NCBI RefSeq assembly: GCF_004115975.1
Contig: NZ_SDDZ01000009.1
Location: forward strand, 1-64,000
Direction of reading: 5' to 3'
Length of the DNA stretch: 64,000 bases
Source: Gelidibacter gilvus
GTDB taxonomy: Bacteria; Bacteroidota; Bacteroidia; Flavobacteriales; Flavobacteriaceae
Below the pieces are notes generated by a model. It was given only the letters and a program-made list of their open reading frames with translations. It was not told where the DNA came from and did not search any database. The position numbers and the translations under genes are program-made. Below, piece by piece: positions 59,652 through 64,000 of this stretch (the stretch's first letter is position 1; each line of letters opens with the position of its first letter).

Positions 59652-60653
59652 ATGGATTTCACTAATCCCCTTGTATATGGGGTACCCTTCTTTTTAGGCC
59701 TTATTTTATTGGAACTTACCTACAGCAAAGCACATGATCATAAAGATCTTTACAACTGGCGAGACTTATTTTCGAGTCTCGGAATGGGAGTGGGGTCAGC
59801 AGTCATTGCGCCCCTTGTTAAAACAGTAACGGTCATCCTTCTTTTTAGTTTAGTATATGATATTTTTAATCCACTGGTTGATGGTGTACGCACTAACATC
59901 ATGGGTTACGAATCTTTCGGATATGCTTGGTATGTTTGGATCCTTTGTATGTTAGCCGATGATTTTTCATATTATTGGTTTCACCGTCAAAATCATATGG
60001 TCAGATTCTTTTGGGCAGCCCATATTGTCCATCACTCATCCGATAATTTTAATCTAGGCACTGCTGTTAGGAATGGTTGGTTTACTATTTTTTATAAGCC
60101 TTTATTTTATGTTTGGATTGTAGCGATTGGTTTTCCACCAGAAATGTTAGTAGTATGTTTAGGGATTGAAGCCCTATGGCAATTTCAGTTGCACACTGTG
60201 TTTATTCCAAAGTTAGGGGTTGTGGATAAAGTTTTAAATACCCATACCATGCATCAGGTGCATCATGCTTGTAATCTTGAATATATGGATAAAAATCATG
60301 GGGGAATCTTAAATGTTTTTGATAGAATCTTTGGAACATGGAAAGAGCTTGATGAGGACGTCGATATCACTTATGGCGTTACAAGTCCGCCGGAATCTTA
60401 TAATATATGGGTGATTTTGACCCATGAATATTCTGACATTTGGAAAGACATGAAAAAATCCAAAAATCTCAAACACAAGTTTATGTATGTTTTTGGACCT
60501 CCTGGGTGGAGTCATGATGGCAGCACACAGACTGTAAAACAGATGCGGAAGGAAATAGCCTTGGAAAAACTTCAAGCATCAAAACAAAACATCCCAAAGC
60601 CTTTGGGGAAAGAACTTCGGGATGGTGTCTATACTTCAGGAATCGAAGTATAG
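59652..60653 (+). CDS. Sterol desaturase / fatty acid hydroxylase family membrane protein (paralogue 2)
   Basis: This 333-aa di-iron membrane hydroxylase has histidine clusters HRQNH (111-115), HIVHH (124-128) and HQVHH (201-205). Hydrophobic segments lie at about 8-22, 48-70, 92-104 and 145-170. It is collinear with the paralogue at 2497-3474, including SYYWFHR and the C-terminal PPGWSHDG. The substrate is unknown. It is flanked on both sides by genes for related secreted beta-repeat proteins on the opposite strand. Confidence 0.92.
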   Translation: MDFTNPLVYGVPFFLGLILLELTYSKAHDHKDLYNWRDLFSSLGMGVGSAVIAPLVKTVTVILLFSLVYDIFNPLVDGVRTNIMGYESFGYAWYVWILCMLADDFSYYWFHRQNHMVRFFWAAHIVHHSSDNFNLGTAVRNGWFTIFYKPLFYVWIVAIGFPPEMLVVCLGIEALWQFQLHTVFIPKLGVVDKVLNTHTMHQVHHACNLEYMDKNHGGILNVFDRIFGTWKELDEDVDITYGVTSPPESYNIWVILTHEYSDIWKDMKKSKNLKHKFMYVFGPPGWSHDGSTQTVKQMRKEIALEKLQASKQNIPKPLGKELRDGVYTSGIEV

Positions 60654-60679
60654 GTTCAACTAATAAAATATCAAAAAAT

Positions 60680-61366
60680 TTATCTTTTAACTTTCTTCTG
60701 TTTTTTAACTTTACCACCCTTCTTGTAATAGTAGTAATCATCCTGTGTGCTGTAATAGGAATAAACGGGACTCGCTTGGGCGGTGGTGTAATAAGTTTCA
60801 TAACGGTTATTAGTATTTGCTCTATTCACGACGCCCTGCGTACTTACAATTTCGTCCCAGCGATTGTACCTTACATGAAGGTCACCAACTTGGCTTAATT
60901 TTCCAGATCTATCATAATTCATATATACTGACCCTAAACGTTTGACTTTTCCCGCACGATCATAATTGACAAATACGTTTCCAACACGTGTCACTTTTCC
61001 GTTATGATCATGCTGGATGATTACGCCTTGATCACTTGTTGCTCGGTAGTAGCTATGTGAGTTTTTTGTAGCACCTTGTATACCTTTTACTGAGCTCCGT
61101 CTTAAGCTTATGTTGTCTTTGTAATAAGTAGGGTTATGAGCTTTAGATGACATATTTAAGTTGGAATTAAAGTCAAAACTTCCGTCAGGGAAAATTAAAA
61201 ACTCAACGCCGTGCTCAATGAACATTATTGGCTCAACATACCGATAGCTTGCTATATTTTTAAAACCTTCACCTTGAGGTTCAACATTGGTTTTTGCTTC
61301 CAATGTTGCTGCTGTTGATGCTAATCCTATGACTACCATCGTACTGAAAAGTAATTGTTTTTTCAT
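60680..61366 (-). CDS. Secreted beta-repeat protein (paralogue 2)
   Basis: This 228-aa protein has a signal peptide (1-24). The element GVEFLIFPDGSFDFNSN matches paralogue 1, and three tandem strands follow of the type VGNVFVNYDRAGKVKRLG, GSVYMNYDRSGKLSQVG, GDLHVRYNRWDE. A basic tail (KKGGKVKKQKKVKR) closes it. It lacks the long N/R/T-rich region of paralogue 1. Its stop is 26 bases past the stop of the convergent sterol-desaturase gene. The function is unknown. Confidence 0.8.
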   Translation of the reverse strand: MKKQLLFSTMVVIGLASTAATLEAKTNVEPQGEGFKNIASYRYVEPIMFIEHGVEFLIFPDGSFDFNSNLNMSSKAHNPTYYKDNISLRRSSVKGIQGATKNSHSYYRATSDQGVIIQHDHNGKVTRVGNVFVNYDRAGKVKRLGSVYMNYDRSGKLSQVGDLHVRYNRWDEIVSTQGVVNRANTNNRYETYYTTAQASPVYSYYSTQDDYYYYKKGGKVKKQKKVKR

Positions 61367-61577
61367 AATTTAAGGATTTTAATGTTTTGCCTACTCATTA
61401 GCTTTTTGGCCTACGCTATACGATTGGAGCTTTTCAATTTACGTGCCAAAAATGCTATCATATTGTTAGTTAAATGGTTGTATTTATTAGAGAAAATGTA
61501 AAACTGAAAAACAACTAGAAATTAAAAAAAGACATTTACAGCTAAGAACTGAAGTTATCTTGTGCTCAACCAAAAAA

Positions 61578-61585
61578 TATTTTTG
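61578..61585 (+). promoter_or_regulatory. Candidate -7 box TATTTTTG before DUF3667
   Basis: A full TAnnTTTG match, 31 bases before the ATG at 61617. No clear -33 TTTG at the expected spacing. Confidence 0.45.
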
Positions 61586-61616
61586 TTACATTTATGGGCT
61601 TTAATCAGATGCCTCT

Positions 61617-62678
61617 ATGTCAAGATCATTAAAGGAATGCAATAATTGTATCCAACAATTTGAGAGCCATTTTCCGCATTGTCCTTATTGTGGTCAGAAA
61701 GCGGGTGATCAATTGACCTTGAATGTTCTTTTCAACAATACCATTAGTAATTATTTTTCCGTTGATGCTCGTTTTTTTAAGAGTTTCATTCCCTTAATGA
61801 TCAAGCCAGGACATCTTCCCAAACAGTTTATCTCAGGCAGAAGATTGATGTATTTGCATCCCGCCCAGATGTACCTTTTTGTTTCAATAGTTTTTTTCTT
61901 TTTATTTTCCTTTGTCAGTCGCAAACAAGTAGAAGGCTTTGACAGTGCAATAAAAAAGGATATTGAACAAAGTCACAGTTTTAGAGATTCCATAAAAAAA
62001 GCGGCAGAGGTTAAAAAAATGAATGAATACGTTTATGAACCGAAAAGTGAGTCAGAAAGTCCAATCATCATAAATAATAAGTTTATTGATTCTGTGACCA
62101 AGGATAAACCGAATAAATCCAATGAAATTTTTAATACTCCCTTTAACGAAATGGAGATAGATTCGATGATTGTTGCCGGTGCTTCAGATGAGGAAATTTA
62201 TAGGAAGTTGGGCATGAAGGCTGATGATGGGTATTTCACCAAGCGCATGTATAAACAAATTCTAAAATTCTTTAAAACTAAAAGTGGAGGGTCGATTTTA
62301 CAAGCTTTCCTTGATAGTATTCCTCTTGCGATGTTTATTCTCTTGCCAATTTTTGCTTTTATTTTAAAACTATTTTATTTTAGAAAAGGACGATTTGTGC
62401 ATCATCTGGTTTTTAGCTTTTACTTTTTTGCTTTTCTATTTAGTGTATTTAGCTTGTTGGTTATTGCCAATTTGATTTGGAAGAATTTTCCTGGGTGGAT
62501 TATGACTTTAACCATGTTTTCAACCTTTTTCTATTTGTTTCTTGGTGTCAAACAACTTTATGGAGGAAGTTATATAAGAAGTTTTATAAAGAGTAGCGCA
62601 ATCAGTTTTTTGTTTTTGTCACTCGTGTTGCCATTTGCATTATTTATTATGGGGTTAATGGCGTTTTTGTTTTATTAG
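61617..62678 (+). CDS. DUF3667 membrane protein with N-terminal zinc ribbon
   Basis: This 353-aa protein starts with a CxxC..CxxC zinc ribbon (C8, C11, C22, C25). The conserved segment RFFKSFIPLMIKPGHLPKQFISGRR (about 50-75) marks DUF3667. Hydrophobic helices lie at about 84-100, 237-257, 263-285, 295-310 and 330-350. A charged loop (about 105-220) separates the first helix from the rest. The function is unknown. Array 2 begins 6 bases after the stop. Confidence 0.88.
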   Translation: MSRSLKECNNCIQQFESHFPHCPYCGQKAGDQLTLNVLFNNTISNYFSVDARFFKSFIPLMIKPGHLPKQFISGRRLMYLHPAQMYLFVSIVFFFLFSFVSRKQVEGFDSAIKKDIEQSHSFRDSIKKAAEVKKMNEYVYEPKSESESPIIINNKFIDSVTKDKPNKSNEIFNTPFNEMEIDSMIVAGASDEEIYRKLGMKADDGYFTKRMYKQILKFFKTKSGGSILQAFLDSIPLAMFILLPIFAFILKLFYFRKGRFVHHLVFSFYFFAFLFSVFSLLVIANLIWKNFPGWIMTLTMFSTFFYLFLGVKQLYGGSYIRSFIKSSAISFLFLSLVLPFALFIMGLMAFLFY

Positions 62679-62683
62679 TGAAA

Positions 62684-63030
62684 CCCAAAATCTAAAAGCG
62701 AAGCGCATTAGGTTTTGCTGGTTGAACTAAACCCGCATTTTTGCGGGATCTATACCCAAAATCTAAAAGCGAAGCGCATTAGGTTTTGCTGGTTGAACTA
62801 ATCCCGCATTTTTGCGGGATCTATACCCAAAACCTAAAAGCGAAAAGCGCATTAGGTTTTGCTGGTTGAACTAATCCCGCATTTTTGCGGGATCTATACC
62901 CAAAACCTAAAAGCGAAAAGCGCATTAGGTTTTGCTGGTTGAACTAAACCCGCATTTTTGCGGGATCTATACCCCTGTCTGCCGACAGGCAGGCAAAACC
63001 TAAAAGCGAAGCATGTTAGTTTTGATGTTT
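62684..63030 (+). repeat. Tandem array 2: four 71-73-bp double-hairpin repeats plus a degenerate fifth
   Basis: Copies begin at 62684, 62755, 62826 and 62899. In copy 3 the arms AAAACCTAA (62829-62837) and TTAGGTTTT (62852-62860) enclose a GCG..CGC core. GCTGGTTGAACTAA (62861-62874) follows, then the hairpin CCCGCA-TTTT-TGCGGG (62876-62891) and a short linker TCTATA. Copies 1 and 2 have AAAATCTAA in the first arm, a wobble change. The fifth unit (62972 on) is decayed and has a CCTGTC-TGCC-GACAGG palindrome inserted. The array lies between convergent DUF3667 and uvrA, so it may also end transcription. Confidence 0.95.
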
Positions 63031-63065
63031 TAAACTACTCCCAACTTCCGACTGAGTACTGCCAA

Positions 63066-64000
63066 CTAAAGCTTCTCCTTCAAATATTTCCCCGTCACTG
63101 AGTTCTTATTCTTCACCAATTCCTCAGGTGTTCCTGCAGCAACTAATTTTCCGCCTCTATCGCCACCTTCTGGACCTAAGTCAATAATATAATCTGCGCA
63201 TTTAATCAGTTCAAGATTATGTTCAATAACAATTATCGAGTGTCCTTGCTCTATCAATGCCTGAAAGGATTTCAAGAGTTTTTTAATGTCGTGAAAGTGT
63301 AATCCTGTAGTAGGCTCATCAAAAATAAATAAGGCATTGTCACTTCTTGAACCTTTTCCTAAAAAAGTCGCCAATTTAATACGTTGAGCTTCACCACCAG
63401 AAAGGGTAGAAGAGCTTTGTCCTAAAGTCACATAGCCCAAACCAACATCTTGTAAAGGCTGTAGTTTACTCTGTATTTTTAATTCATTGTGTTTTTCAAA
63501 GAAGGCAATCGCATCATCAATGGTCATTGTAAGAATGTCGTCAATGTTTTTGTCTTCAAAAGTGACTTCCAATACTTCTTTTTTGAAGCGTTTCCCGTTA
63601 CACGTTTCGCAAGTTAAATGGACATCTGCCATAAACTGCATTTCAATGGTCACTTCGCCATCGCCTTTACAAGTCTCACAACGGCCGCCATCGACATTAA
63701 AACTGAAATGTTTGGCTTGGTAATTCCGTATTTTGCTTAACTTTTGATTGGCATAAAGTGCTCTGATTTCGTCATAAGCCTTCACATAGGTTACGGGATT
63801 GGAACGTGACGAACGTCCAATAGGATTTTGATCGACAAACTCTATGTGCTTTACGTTTCTAAAATTTCCTTTCAATTCAGTAAACTGACCTGCTTTATCG
63901 CCAAACCCCGTCAAATGTTTTTGAATGGCTGGATACAGGATATCCTTGACCAAAGTACTTTTACCACTTCCGGAAACACCTGTAATGACCGTCAACATTT
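63066..64000 (-). CDS. uvrA: Excinuclease ABC subunit A, C-terminal part (cut by window edge)
   Basis: About 311 residues of the C-terminal half of UvrA are visible; the rest lies to the right. The second ATP site has Walker A GVSGSGKST (7-15 of the visible part), a zinc finger with C107, C110, C130 and C133 (CETC...CETC), the ABC signature LSGGEAQR and Walker B LFIFDEPTTGLH. UvrA finds damaged DNA and loads UvrB in nucleotide excision repair. The methionine at 63998 is internal. Confidence 0.96.
   Translation of the reverse strand, partial: MLTVITGVSGSGKSTLVKDILYPAIQKHLTGFGDKAGQFTELKGNFRNVKHIEFVDQNPIGRSSRSNPVTYVKAYDEIRALYANQKLSKIRNYQAKHFSFNVDGGRCETCKGDGEVTIEMQFMADVHLTCETCNGKRFKKEVLEVTFEDKNIDDILTMTIDDAIAFFEKHNELKIQSKLQPLQDVGLGYVTLGQSSSTLSGGEAQRIKLATFLGKGSRSDNALFIFDEPTTGLHFHDIKKLLKSFQALIEQGHSIIVIEHNLELIKCADYIIDLGPEGGDRGGKLVAAGTPEELVKNKNSVTGKYLKEKL

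Noticed and set aside
62684-63030. Simple terminator cluster for DUF3667 and uvrA
   Set aside because: The hairpins lack T-runs and carry a conserved unpaired block shared with array 1. A terminator side effect is possible but does not explain the sequence.

Overview
The window is chromosomal DNA from a member of the Bacteroidota, most likely the marine family Flavobacteriaceae. The supporting signs are AT-rich sequence, gene starts that mostly lack a Shine-Dalgarno motif, promoters of the TTTG / TAnnTTTG type, TonB-dependent receptor and SusC-type domains, a menC-CPBP-menE block, DUF3667 and DUF4834 proteins, and many hairpin-type dispersed repeats between genes. No rRNA, tRNA, transposase, prophage or CRISPR array was seen. 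The right edge cuts uvrA, and the left edge starts inside a tandem repeat array.

Layout. 1-690: seven 99-bp tandem repeats, each able to form two hairpins. 0.9-6.8 kb: an MBL-fold hydrolase, an SDR, a sterol-desaturase-type hydroxylase and the menaquinone genes menC and menE around a CPBP protease. 6.9-17.4 kb: a vWA protein carrying a SusC-type plug, an acyl-CoA carboxylase beta subunit coupled to an MFS transporter, an FMN reductase, a small GNAT, a second MFS transporter, ettA and several tiny membrane proteins. 18.5-29.1 kb: eight same-strand genes, mostly of unknown function (coiled-coil protein, unknown protein, AAA+ ATPase, NUDIX hydrolase, three membrane proteins, another unknown protein), separated by repeat-rich spacers. 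29.2-46.8 kb: histidine degradation (hutG, hutI), fumC, a TonB-dependent receptor operon, an ArsC-like protein, a HAD phosphatase, prfB with its programmed frameshift, a zinc metalloprotease, threonine aldolase, YbaB and an S9 peptidase. 46.9-51.0 kb: a cysteine-synthase-like enzyme, an alpha-oxoamine synthase and a large GNAT that together look like sulfonolipid (capnine) synthesis. 52-58 kb: DUF4834, YfhO, a GT4 glycosyltransferase and a flippase-like exporter. 58-62.7 kb: two paralogous secreted beta-repeat proteins around a second sterol-desaturase paralogue, then DUF3667. 62.7-63.03 kb: a second tandem hairpin array, related to the first. The C-terminal part of uvrA closes the window.

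Two observations stand out. First, the two tandem arrays near opposite ends of the window share the block GCTGGTTGAACTAA, while the 9-bp hairpin arms beside it differ in sequence yet stay complementary. A separate dispersed two-hairpin family (five copies, both orientations) behaves the same way. This covariation suggests the structures are maintained. Second, the 18.5-29.1 kb cluster looks like a functional unit built on an AAA+ ATPase, a long coiled-coil protein and membrane proteins, and I cannot assign it to a described system. Domain calls come from reading motifs; no database search was run.
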